Positions 1 to 6,711 of a DNA stretch of 10,053 bases are shown one piece after another. How positions within the stretch are numbered: the stretch's first letter is position 1; each line of letters starts with the position of its first letter. A program made the position numbers and the translations under genes. The notes beneath the pieces were generated by a model, which did no database searches, was not told the origin of the DNA, and saw nothing but the letters and a program-made list of their open reading frames with translations. The stretch is from Bacteroidota bacterium. GTDB taxonomy: Bacteria > Bacteroidota > Bacteroidia > Chitinophagales > UBA8649. The DNA is taken from contig DLYY01000005.1 in assembly GCA_003447535.1 (NCBI GenBank), forward strand, positions 1 to 10,053, written 5' to 3'.

Positions 1-154
1 CGAAAAATGCTCGCTCACCAGACACCCTATCCATTTCCGAAACTTGCTCCTCCTTGTTAGATTGCTTTTTCTTTCCCCTATTCTTCTTTTGAGCATATAA
101 AGGGTTCGATGCTACATAAAGGACCAATAATGCGATGAATAAAATTCTTGGCAT
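1..154 (-). CDS. Exported protein of unknown function, N-terminal fragment (3' end outside the window)
   Basis: Reading leftwards from an ATG at 154-152, the frame stays open to the window edge and gives 51 residues. The start lies 8 bp after the stop of the nucleotidyltransferase gene, so the two are probably co-transcribed. The first 21 or so residues form a clear signal peptide: a hydrophobic core (ILFIALLVLYVA) followed by NPLYA and a likely cleavage before QKK. The mature start is very basic (KKNRGKKKQ), then acidic and polar (NKEEQVSEMDR), ending in a stretch (VSGERAFF) that could begin a first helix. In related Bacteroidota the gene after this nucleotidyltransferase is often a TPR protein; that is recalled, not shown here, since no full repeat is visible. 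The reading frame and export signal are well supported. The function is not. Confidence 0.75.
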   Translation of the reverse strand, partial: MPRILFIALLVLYVASNPLYAQKKNRGKKKQSNKEEQVSEMDRVSGERAFF

Positions 155-162
155 GGCGCGCT

Positions 163-1167
163 TTAGAGTTGAATGGTTGTATAATCTCCAATACTGAGAT
201 CAACCGCCTTACCATGGACAGAACACTTTGATCCAATCATAGAATCTTCAATGCTTGCATTAACAATCTCTGTATCATGCTGTATCAAGCTGTTGGTAAC
301 AAGAGAGTTTTTAATCACCGTATTAGGCCCCAAGGTGACATGTGGGCCTACCACGCTATTTTCAATAACACACCCTTTCTCGATATAAACTGGCTCAATA
401 AGCACTGAATTCTTTACGCTACCCTGCATAACTAATGTGCCCTTGGCTGCTTTAATATCGAGCATTTGTGCGTTGCTTTTAACCGTTATTGATTTGTTTC
501 CGCAATCCATCCATTGGTTTACTACACCAGGGACAAAGACCGTGCCTTTTTGACGCAACTGTTCAAGGGCATCGGTAAGTTGGTATTCTCCCTTGCTCCG
601 AATATCATGATTAATAAGGTGTTGCATTTCGTGGCGAATAGCTGCGGCGTCTTTAAAATGGTATACTCCAATTATGGCCAAGTCAGAGATGGGGTTATCG
701 GGCTTTTCCTCGAAGGAAGTAATGCGATTAGACTCATTAAGGTTTACTACACCAAACGCGCGAGGATCATCTACTTGCTTGACCCATATTGTGGCATCCG
801 CTGTAGGATCTAAGTCAAAGGTTGCCTCAAACAAGGTGTCTGCAAATCCAATGATTACCTCTCCCTCTAAGGACGATGATGCACATAAGATAGCATGTGC
901 CGTACCCAAGGGCTCGGTTTGGTAATCAATGCGACACTCAGCGTCTAAGTCTCGCGCAATTTCTTGAAGCTTGTCTTCTACCCCTTTTCCGAAATCTTCT
1001 CGGATAACAAAGTGCAAACAATCTGCATTACCCGCCAACTGAATGAGCGACTTGCAGAGACCGGCTACTATAGGATCGCCGGCAACCGACATCATGGGCT
1101 TAGGTACGGTTAGGGAATGAGGACGTAGCCTTGATCCCCAGCCAGCCATAGGAATAATTATGTTCAT
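163..1167 (-). CDS. Sugar-phosphate nucleotidyltransferase with C-terminal left-handed beta-helix
   Basis: Predicted to transfer a nucleotidyl group from an NTP to a sugar 1-phosphate, making an activated sugar for envelope polysaccharide. The 334-residue protein has an N-terminal nucleotidyltransferase domain (about 1-230). It carries the signature GWGSRLRP at 9-16 and the VPKP lysine at 23, then EPLGTAHAI (85-93), a metal-site-type FAD (108-110), FEEKP (152-156), GEYQLTDAL (193-201) and WMDCGN (219-224). From about 247 to 328 it has hexapeptide-like turns (NSVLIEPVYIEKGCVIE, NSVVGPHVTLGP) typical of a beta-helix. Such tails trimerise and may add acyltransferase activity or be structural. 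The only usable start is the ATG at 1167. It lies 45 bp after the flippase stop and in the same frame, with 15 stop-free codons between them. The exact sugar and nucleotide cannot be read from sequence; glucose-1-phosphate thymidylyl- or uridylyltransferase and mannose-1-phosphate guanylyltransferase are all possible. Confidence 0.88.
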   Translation of the reverse strand: MNIIIPMAGWGSRLRPHSLTVPKPMMSVAGDPIVAGLCKSLIQLAGNADCLHFVIREDFGKGVEDKLQEIARDLDAECRIDYQTEPLGTAHAILCASSSLEGEVIIGFADTLFEATFDLDPTADATIWVKQVDDPRAFGVVNLNESNRITSFEEKPDNPISDLAIIGVYHFKDAAAIRHEMQHLINHDIRSKGEYQLTDALEQLRQKGTVFVPGVVNQWMDCGNKSITVKSNAQMLDIKAAKGTLVMQGSVKNSVLIEPVYIEKGCVIENSVVGPHVTLGPNTVIKNSLVTNSLIQHDTEIVNASIEDSMIGSKCSVHGKAVDLSIGDYTTIQL

Positions 1168-1212
1168 AGTTCTTCTTGAGTTTTTAAGTCTGCGTCTACG
1201 TAACGTTTGAGA

Positions 1213-2736
1213 TTATGATTTCGTTGGTGATGTTTTAAATAACCTGGCAAGGGTTGAACGCTCTAAAAATACAGTTAACGCACCATACAAAACGACTCCA
1301 ACCACAGCAAATGGCCAAAAAGAAGGCGATGCTGTATAACGAGTTATATCTCCTGCATGACCACAAACAACGTAGGTGACGAGTCCATAAATTACTACTG
1401 GAAGCAACAGATAAATAGTAAGTCTCCCCCACTGATATGGAATAGGAAGATGCCTTCGACCTATGCTAGCTGATAACACAGCAATGCATCCGTAGGAAAG
1501 TACCGTAGACCATGCTGCTCCCACCATACCAATACGAGGGACTAAAAATAGATTAGCTCCTATTGTTATGGCTGCACCAAAAAGTGTGATGTAAGCCCCC
1601 AGCCAGGTCTTATCAGAAACCTTATACCAAATTCCAAGGTTAACTACAACTCCTAAAAAGAGGTTAGCATAGAGTAAAATGGGGACTATATATAATCCGG
1701 GCCAATACTCTGGTGCTATAAAATGGCGTACTACTGGCATAAAAAGGGTTATGCCCAAAAAAACAAAACCGCCTAATGCCATAAATATGGTTAAGGACTG
1801 TGCAATAAGAGGGTGGGTTGATTTGTCGCCTGGTTTGGATAAAAAATAGGGGTCTGCGGCATATCGAAAAGCCTGTATTAATAAAGCCATAAACATGGCT
1901 AGCTTGTAGTTGGCACCATAAAGACCCAGATAATAATTATTGGTTGCCAAGTCAAAGGGTAGCAAACGAGTCAAAACCACACGATCCAGTAACTCATTGA
2001 TCATTCCAGCAAAGCCAACTATAACAAGCGGAAAAGCATAGGCAAACATTTGCTTCCATAAATCTTTTGAAAAGGCCAGTCGAATTCGACGGATTACAGG
2101 CAGGACGAGAACCATCTTTACCGAACTTGCCACAAGGTTTGATATAAAAATATAGCCTACTCCTATGGATGGATTGTAAAGGTTTGCCAAGAATTCGCTT
2201 CCACCACTTTCATAAGCAGGCTTGCAAAAACCAAGGAAAAATACATTCAAGCTTAGGTTCGTTAAAATCTCAGTGATTTGAATTCCTGCAAAGCTTTTAG
2301 GTCGTTCATCAAAACGCAATCTTGCAAGGGGAAGGTAGGCTATAGCATCAAGGGCAAGAACCCAGCCCAAGATCCGCACCCAAGACCCCTTACCCGGCTG
2401 GCCAGCAAAGGCAGCAACCTCTTGAGAAAAGAGGCTCAAGCCTATTCCCGCCAACAAGGATATCGCCACGACTGAGCATAACGCGGTGCCAAAAACAACA
2501 TCTTTGTCATGGTTATTCTTTCCCGCAAACCGAAAAAAAGCAATGGCCATGGCATGCTGTAACACAATAGTGATAAATCCTATATAAGCATAAAAAAGCC
2601 ATACAGGAGCTAGCGATTCGGCATCCGTAAAGGTGTATGTATAAAGCGGGGTTAGTGCGAAATTCAGGACCCTTCCCAAAACGTGCGTAAACCCGTAAAT
2701 TGCAGTCTGCCCTAATAATTTTCGCAATGAAGCCAT
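1213..2736 (-). CDS. Polysaccharide/oligosaccharide flippase (Wzx-like, MOP superfamily)
   Basis: A 507-residue inner-membrane protein with about 12-14 hydrophobic segments, roughly at 11-36, 46-70, 80-104, 121-140, 156-172, 190-214, 232-252, 275-292, 310-336, 347-368, 378-400, 405-425, 440-458 and 472-491. Length, helix count and the opening (LRKLLGQTAIYGFTHVLGR), in which a short basic helix precedes a Gly-rich first membrane span, fit the polysaccharide-biosynthesis flippases. These move lipid-linked sugars across the inner membrane. Membrane-proximal charged residues (FRFAGK at 68-73, ELLDRVVL at 248-255) are where family members keep functional charges. The adjacent downstream sugar nucleotidyltransferase supports an envelope-glycan role. 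The ATG at 2736 is the natural start. It is the first gene of the minus-strand operon and lies only 11 bp from the divergent rnhB start. The substrate is unknown; a MurJ-type lipid II flippase is less likely given the neighbour. Confidence 0.88.
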   Translation of the reverse strand: MASLRKLLGQTAIYGFTHVLGRVLNFALTPLYTYTFTDAESLAPVWLFYAYIGFITIVLQHAMAIAFFRFAGKNNHDKDVVFGTALCSVVAISLLAGIGLSLFSQEVAAFAGQPGKGSWVRILGWVLALDAIAYLPLARLRFDERPKSFAGIQITEILTNLSLNVFFLGFCKPAYESGGSEFLANLYNPSIGVGYIFISNLVASSVKMVLVLPVIRRIRLAFSKDLWKQMFAYAFPLVIVGFAGMINELLDRVVLTRLLPFDLATNNYYLGLYGANYKLAMFMALLIQAFRYAADPYFLSKPGDKSTHPLIAQSLTIFMALGGFVFLGITLFMPVVRHFIAPEYWPGLYIVPILLYANLFLGVVVNLGIWYKVSDKTWLGAYITLFGAAITIGANLFLVPRIGMVGAAWSTVLSYGCIAVLSASIGRRHLPIPYQWGRLTIYLLLPVVIYGLVTYVVCGHAGDITRYTASPSFWPFAVVGVVLYGALTVFLERSTLARLFKTSPTKS

Positions 2737-2747
2737 GGCCTAAGAAT

Positions 2748-3371
2748 ATGTTAAATGTACAAGGCTCACTCTTCCTTAATGAGGAAATCGCCGATTTTGA
2801 TGCTAACATTCCGCTGTCAAGTGTCGTGGGTTTAGACGAAGCCGGACGAGGTTGCTTGGCAGGCCCAGTAGTTGCCGCGGCCGTTATCTTGCCAAATGAC
2901 TTCATGGCAGAAGGGCTTGACGATTCCAAGAAACTCAGCGAAAAGCAACGCAGCCATCTAGAAAGTATTCTACGAAAAGAGGCCCTGTATCGAGGTGTAG
3001 GCATTGCCTACCCTAAAGAAATTGATGCGATAAATATCTTGCAGGCTAGCTTTTTAGCAATGCATCGAGCCCTTGCAGGTGTCGGCGCCACCAAGTCATT
3101 GGAGTTATGGGTGGATGGGAACCGCTTTAAACCTTTTGGCAATCTACGTCATCGATGCATCATTCAAGGCGACAGTCGTTGCACCTCCATTGCAGCTGCT
3201 TCCATTTTGGCCAAGCAATACAGAGATCAGTTAATGAGAGGCGCGGCGAAGCAATTTCCCAACTACGGGTGGGATAAAAACAAGGGCTATCCTACCAAAG
3301 TGCACCGAGAAGCCATTATAACACATGGCATTACATCCTATCATCGAAGGTCATTTCGACTCAAAAACTGA
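2748..3371 (+). CDS. rnhB: Ribonuclease HII
   Basis: Cleaves the RNA strand of RNA-DNA hybrids and starts removal of single ribonucleotides from DNA, in the cytoplasm. From the ATG at 2748 the protein is 207 residues, the normal family length. The metal-binding acidic set is complete: Asp30 and Glu31 in GLDEAGRG, Asp123 in WVDGN, and Asp142 in QGDSR. Other family blocks are present: GCLAGPVVAAAVILP (35-49), DDSKKLSEKQR (58-68), SIAAASILAK (147-156) and, near the C terminus, YGWDKNKGYPTKVH followed by HGITSYHRRSF. The frame is also open to an ATG at 2727 and a TTG at 2700, but these lie inside the divergent flippase gene and would add a non-conserved tail. A weak purine-rich AAGA stands just before the 2748 start. 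Intact and not unusual apart from its tight divergent position. Confidence 0.95.
   Translation: MLNVQGSLFLNEEIADFDANIPLSSVVGLDEAGRGCLAGPVVAAAVILPNDFMAEGLDDSKKLSEKQRSHLESILRKEALYRGVGIAYPKEIDAINILQASFLAMHRALAGVGATKSLELWVDGNRFKPFGNLRHRCIIQGDSRCTSIAAASILAKQYRDQLMRGAAKQFPNYGWDKNKGYPTKVHREAIITHGITSYHRRSFRLKN
2752..2759 (-). promoter_or_regulatory. Possible -7 element for the flippase operon, inside rnhB
   Basis: On the minus strand this reads TACATTTA, one base off the Bacteroidota consensus TAnnTTTG, and ends 15 bases before the flippase ATG. No convincing -33 TTG lies at the usual distance, so the call is weak. Because only 11 bp separate the two divergent start codons, any flippase promoter has to lie over the first codons of rnhB. 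Confidence 0.22.
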
Positions 3372-3382
3372 ACTATTGACAA

Positions 3383-3390
3383 TACCTTTG
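3383..3390 (+). promoter_or_regulatory. Candidate Bacteroidota -7 promoter element before gcvT
   Basis: The 36-bp gap between rnhB and gcvT contains TACCTTTG, an exact match to TAnnTTTG. No good -33 TTG is seen 17-23 bases upstream. A TTGACA lies at 3376-3381, but the TATAGT after it is only 14 bases away, too short for a sigma70-type pair. If used, transcription would begin roughly 12 bases before the gcvT ATG, giving a very short leader. Confidence 0.33.
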
Positions 3391-3407
3391 GGTTGTATAG
3401 TTACAAA

Positions 3408-4496
3408 ATGAAAACAACTGCACTTCATCCTATTCACGTCGCACAAGGCGCAAAAATGGTCGACTTTGCAGGATACCATATGCCCATGGTATATTCTAGT
3501 GTAAAAGAAGAACATCTATGGGTGCGCAAAGAAGTTGGCTTGTTTGACGTTTCTCATATGGGGCTCTTTAAAATTTCAGGAGAACAAGCCGGCCAATCGC
3601 TTCAAGAAATCTTTTCTAATGATGTCAATAAGTTATCGATTGGTAAAGCCCAATATACCCTTTTGTTAAGTGCGAAAGGAGGAATCGTAGATGATCTCTT
3701 GCTCTATCGAATAACTGCCAACGAATATCTTGCTGTAGTCAATGCTGCCAATGTTACCAAAGACTGGGGCCACATAATGGCTAATATAAAGACAGAAGCT
3801 TTATGGGAAAACCTTTCCGACGACTGGAGCATATTGGCACTACAGGGGCCACGCTCCCAAGAAGTCATGCACCATATACTTAATGAATCAACCTCAAGCC
3901 TTACGAGCCTCAATGACTGTTGCCCTGTTACCTTTTCCAATGGAGCAACGGGATTTGTTGCCCGAACGGGATATACAGGAGAAGTTGGGTATGAGATAAT
4001 TGTACCGCATGAAGCCTCGAATGGTTTGTGGGAAATCCTTGAACAAGGGAAGCATAATCTAAAACTAATTGGCTTAGGAGCAAGAGATACGCTGCGCACA
4101 GAAATGGGCTTTTGTCTACATGGTCAAGATATAGATGAAACCAAAAGCCCGAAAGAAGCAGGACTGATGTGGGCAGTTCACGCTCAAGGTGATTTCCTTG
4201 GAAAAGCAGCTCTAGACAAGCACACTGCAGGGAAAAAGCGGCTTGGCTTTGTCTTGGATAGCAACAGAATAGCAAGACCCGGCCAGGCGATATTACATCC
4301 CAATTCATTAGAGGCCATTGGAGTAATTACTTCAGGTTGTCCATCTTTTAGCACGGAGAAATCCATAGCCATTGGCTATGTAAACGCTGATCTTGTAAAA
4401 TCAATCGATGATGTCTTGATTGATATTCGAGGAAAGTACATCGCAGCCGAAAGAAGCAAAATGCCTTTTTACAAACTATCTGCACAACATGCCTAA
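3408..4496 (+). CDS. gcvT: Glycine cleavage system T protein (aminomethyltransferase)
   Basis: Takes the aminomethyl group from the lipoylated H protein and passes its one-carbon unit to tetrahydrofolate, releasing ammonia. It is a cytoplasmic enzyme. From the ATG at 3408 the protein is 362 residues, the usual length. The N terminus is typical (MKTTALHPIHVAQGAKMVDFAG). Diagnostic blocks follow: LFDVSHMG (45-52), KAQYTLLL (80-87), GGIVDDLLLY with the catalytic-region Asp95-Asp96 (91-100), NAANVTKDW, ARTGYTGEVGYEI, and GLGARDTLRTEMGFCLHGQDI with the SPKEAGLMW that follows. An in-frame TTG at 3393 would add MYSYK-, which the family does not have. The last 8 bases overlap the next gene. gcvH lies about 2.6 kb downstream in the same direction. 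gcvP and the dihydrolipoamide dehydrogenase gene are not in the window. Confidence 0.96.
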   Translation: MKTTALHPIHVAQGAKMVDFAGYHMPMVYSSVKEEHLWVRKEVGLFDVSHMGLFKISGEQAGQSLQEIFSNDVNKLSIGKAQYTLLLSAKGGIVDDLLLYRITANEYLAVVNAANVTKDWGHIMANIKTEALWENLSDDWSILALQGPRSQEVMHHILNESTSSLTSLNDCCPVTFSNGATGFVARTGYTGEVGYEIIVPHEASNGLWEILEQGKHNLKLIGLGARDTLRTEMGFCLHGQDIDETKSPKEAGLMWAVHAQGDFLGKAALDKHTAGKKRLGFVLDSNRIARPGQAILHPNSLEAIGVITSGCPSFSTEKSIAIGYVNADLVKSIDDVLIDIRGKYIAAERSKMPFYKLSAQHA

Positions 4497-4974
4497 GCTC
4501 GACCCCTTTCAGCCAAAGCAAGGTTCTGGACCGGATTCTAACCCCATTGACAAGGATAAAATCACTGAAAATCCGCACAACCTACCCTATGCCCACTCCG
4601 TGGCAAGCTTAAAAATTGAGCCCACCCAAGAGGGGGCCATTAAGGGAATGGCTCTTTCGGCCATGTATGAGCAAACAGGTGCACAGATGTCGCAAATTCA
4701 AAAGCAAGTAAGGACCCTATTTGAACAGGCAGAAAAACTTAAGGAGCGCGTCCGAATATCTGAGCTTATTTATGAAGCTGAAATTCGTTTTGAGCCTGTA
4801 ATTGGGCAACATTATCACCTATACCAACGAAGTAATGAGAGCCATGTCCTTTCCATGGTGGCGCCCAGGGATTGGGGAAAAAACCTGCCATTTGAGACTC
4901 ATGTTGCAGAGGTGCGATTGCTCGCTGATCACAGCTGGGATGTCACGTTCAGCAATAAAGACAGCGAAAGTTAG
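4489..4974 (+). CDS. DUF2452 family protein of unknown function
   Basis: A 161-residue soluble protein with no signal peptide or membrane segment. The start chosen is the ATG at 4489, which overlaps the gcvT stop by 8 bases. The frame is open further upstream within gcvT, but those residues are just another frame of that gene. The first 25 residues are polar and Pro-rich (DPFQPKQGSGPDSNPIDKDK). The conserved core begins at NPHNLPYAHSVAS (28-40), a short strand-like stretch, then a long amphipathic helix or coiled coil from about 49 to 97 (GMALSAMYEQTGAQMSQIQK, and EQAEKLKERVRISELIYEAE). It ends with the aromatic block FEPVIGQHYHLYQR (101-114) and LSMVAPRDWG (121-130). These blocks match my memory of DUF2452, a family shared by bacteria and some eukaryotes (the C1orf50 type). 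No activity is known to me. The overlap with gcvT suggests co-translation, not necessarily a shared pathway. Confidence 0.82.
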   Translation: MPKLDPFQPKQGSGPDSNPIDKDKITENPHNLPYAHSVASLKIEPTQEGAIKGMALSAMYEQTGAQMSQIQKQVRTLFEQAEKLKERVRISELIYEAEIRFEPVIGQHYHLYQRSNESHVLSMVAPRDWGKNLPFETHVAEVRLLADHSWDVTFSNKDSES

Positions 4975-4988
4975 GGGAAGAATGGGAT

Positions 4989-5018
4989 TTTGAAGAATCT
5001 CGGCTTACCTTAGATTTA
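4989..5018 (+). promoter_or_regulatory. Candidate promoter for tatA-gatA-groES-like
   Basis: In the 61-bp gap after the DUF2452 gene, TTTG at 4989-4992 is followed after 18 bases by TAGATTTA at 5011-5018, one mismatch from TAnnTTTG. Order and spacing fit the Bacteroidota -33/-7 arrangement. Transcription would begin about 10-12 bases before the tatA ATG at 5036. A second partial match (TACCTTAG, 5006-5013) overlaps it. Confidence 0.4.
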
Positions 5019-5035
5019 AATAACTACGTTAGAAT

Positions 5036-5308
5036 ATGTACACCTCTATCATCTCAATAATTCTTTGGGCCCCAGGACCAACAGAATTGTTAATCATCGC
5101 CATTATCATTTTACTTCTTTTCGGAGGACGAAAACTTCCTGAGCTTATGCGGGGAATTGGTAAAGGTGTTCGCGAGTTTAATGCAGCTAAGGCTAATGTT
5201 AGAAATGAAGTAGAAGAAGGACTTAGAGCAGAAGAACAAAAAGCTTCTGAGCCCAAAAAAATGAATGATAACTCAAAAGATTCTGCGAACGACCGCCCAG
5301 AAGCATGA
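5036..5308 (+). CDS. tatA: Sec-independent protein translocase subunit TatA/TatE
   Basis: Forms the ring or patch through which the Tat system moves folded proteins across the inner membrane, working with TatC, whose gene is not in this window. The 90-residue protein has the standard layout. A short N-terminal leader is followed by PGPTELLIIAIIILLLFG (13-30), with a single membrane helix and a polar residue (Glu18) near its start. The conserved hinge and amphipathic helix come next (FGGRKLPELMRGIGKGVREF, 29-48), then a charged, disordered-looking tail (about 55-90). The N-terminal 12 residues (MYTSIISIILWA) are longer and more hydrophobic than in many homologues, but no later start codon would keep the membrane helix. 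Its stop overlaps the gatA start in an ATGA, so the two genes are probably translationally coupled. Confidence 0.93.
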   Translation: MYTSIISIILWAPGPTELLIIAIIILLLFGGRKLPELMRGIGKGVREFNAAKANVRNEVEEGLRAEEQKASEPKKMNDNSKDSANDRPEA

Positions 5309-6711
5309 AGTCCATCGAGGCAACATGGCAGGATGCCCAGCAAGGCCTGCTAACCTTTACCCAAGTAGTTACTTCTTGCCTTGAGCGCATTGAAGAGAGC
5401 AAGCATTACAACATCTACATTGAAGTTTATCGAGAGGAGGCCCTAGCAAAAGCGAAAAAACTTGATGAAAAAGTATCGAATGGAGAAGCTCTAGGTGCTA
5501 TGTTGGGTGGGGTTGTAGCCCTAAAAGACAACCTCTGTTATGCAGGTCACACGGTAACCGCGGCATCCGCCATTCTTAAAGACTTTGTAACCCCCTATAC
5601 GGCAACGGCCGTTCAGCATCTTCTCGATGAGGATGCCATTATCATTGGACGGGTAAATTGTGACGAGTTCGCCATGGGTTCAGCTACTGGATTTTCCGTT
5701 TACGGGCCAACTCTCAATCCCCTTGATGCAAGCCGCACCCCTGGAGGGTCTTCAGGAGGGTCTGCCGCTGCCGTCGCCGCTAACACATGTCACGTGGCGC
5801 TTGGTTCTGATACAGGAGGGTCCATACGTCAGCCAGCAAGCTTTTGCGGAACCTATGGTTTAAAACCTACCTATGGTAGAATTTCTCGACATGGTCTGAT
5901 TGCCTTTGCTTCTTCCTTTGATCAGATTGGCCCCTTTTCTCATTCAATTGAGGACATTAACCGCGCGACTCAAGTTATGTCGAGCAAGCCATGTGCCTAT
6001 GATTCCACGTCAATACACAAGGCGTGGAACACAACGAAACCCAACACAAACCTTCGTATTGCAAGTTTTACCCACCTTGCCTCACCGGATTACTGTAGTG
6101 AAGACGTTCAGAAAAATTATCATACTACTGTTGAGAAAATGAAGGCCTGTGGCATGACAGTGGAAACACGGGATTTTACGCTTATTGATTATATGCTGTC
6201 AGCCTATTACATTTTAACTACTGCTGAGGCTTCAAGTAATCTATCGCGATTTGATGGTATGCGCTATGGGCATCGTTCAGATAAAGCGGAAAGCCTTGAA
6301 GAAGTATACACCCTCTCACGGTCGGAGGGCTTCGGAAAAGAAGTGAAAAACCGGATTATGCTTGGGACCTTTGTGCTAAGCTCCGGGTATTATGACGCCT
6401 ACTATGAAAAAGCGATGCGTGCACGTCAGAAGGTTCGTTCCTTTTTTGATGCGATCCTAGAAGATTTCGATGCTATTGCCCTGCCCACTTCCCCTACTAC
6501 CGCCTTTGCACAAATCACAAAAGATGCTGATGGATTGGAACAATACAATGCAGATATTTTTACTGTTATGGCCAATTTAACAGGCCACCCTGCATTAAGC
6601 ATTCCCAACGGACTAGGTAGAGATAACCTACCCACTGGATTTCAATTGGTCGGAAGAATGTTTGAAGAAGAGCAATTATTAGACATTGCTAAAGAGATCA
6701 AGTCCTTATGA
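5305..6711 (+). CDS. gatA: Aspartyl/glutamyl-tRNA(Asn/Gln) amidotransferase subunit A
   Basis: Glutaminase subunit of GatCAB. It releases ammonia from glutamine, which GatB uses to convert Glu-tRNA(Gln) and/or Asp-tRNA(Asn) to the correct amide. The 468-residue protein is a full-length amidase-signature enzyme. The Ser-cisSer-Lys triad can be placed at Lys74 (VALKDNL), Ser149 (GGSSGGS) and the nucleophile Ser173 (GSDTGGSIRQP). Further matches are NCDEFAMGSATGFS (118-131), CGTYGLKPTYGRISRHGL (181-198), SFDQIGP and, at the C terminus, GHPALSIPNG followed by GFQLVGRMFEEEQLL. These GatA-type blocks make a general amidase unlikely. gatB and gatC are not in the window; dispersed gat genes are common. 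It starts within the tatA stop (ATGA) and ends in a second ATGA shared with the groES-like gene. Confidence 0.94.
   Translation: MKSIEATWQDAQQGLLTFTQVVTSCLERIEESKHYNIYIEVYREEALAKAKKLDEKVSNGEALGAMLGGVVALKDNLCYAGHTVTAASAILKDFVTPYTATAVQHLLDEDAIIIGRVNCDEFAMGSATGFSVYGPTLNPLDASRTPGGSSGGSAAAVAANTCHVALGSDTGGSIRQPASFCGTYGLKPTYGRISRHGLIAFASSFDQIGPFSHSIEDINRATQVMSSKPCAYDSTSIHKAWNTTKPNTNLRIASFTHLASPDYCSEDVQKNYHTTVEKMKACGMTVETRDFTLIDYMLSAYYILTTAEASSNLSRFDGMRYGHRSDKAESLEEVYTLSRSEGFGKEVKNRIMLGTFVLSSGYYDAYYEKAMRARQKVRSFFDAILEDFDAIALPTSPTTAFAQITKDADGLEQYNADIFTVMANLTGHPALSIPNGLGRDNLPTGFQLVGRMFEEEQLLDIAKEIKSL

Noticed and set aside
514..925. Plus-strand open frames opposite the nucleotidyltransferase
   Set aside because: They lie entirely inside a well-supported gene on the other strand, overlap each other, and have no recognisable domain.
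2513..3004. Minus-strand open frame of 163 codons spanning the flippase/rnhB junction
   Set aside because: It overlaps catalytic-region codons of rnhB and the N terminus of the flippase in a different frame. Its translation is Ser/Arg/Cys-rich with no motif, as expected for a shadow.
3376..3401. TTGACA and TATAGT before gcvT, considered as a sigma70-type promoter
   Set aside because: The spacing is only 14 bases, and this phylum's main sigma factor prefers a TAnnTTTG element, which is present in the same gap.
3704..4578. Several minus-strand open frames opposite gcvT and the start of the DUF2452 gene
   Set aside because: They are shadows of two genes with clear family motifs and have no coherent protein features of their own.
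4996..5016. Inverted repeat AATCT ... AGATT before tatA, considered as a terminator
   Set aside because: The stem is only 5 bp with an 11-base loop and no T-run follows. It also overlaps the better-supported promoter candidate.
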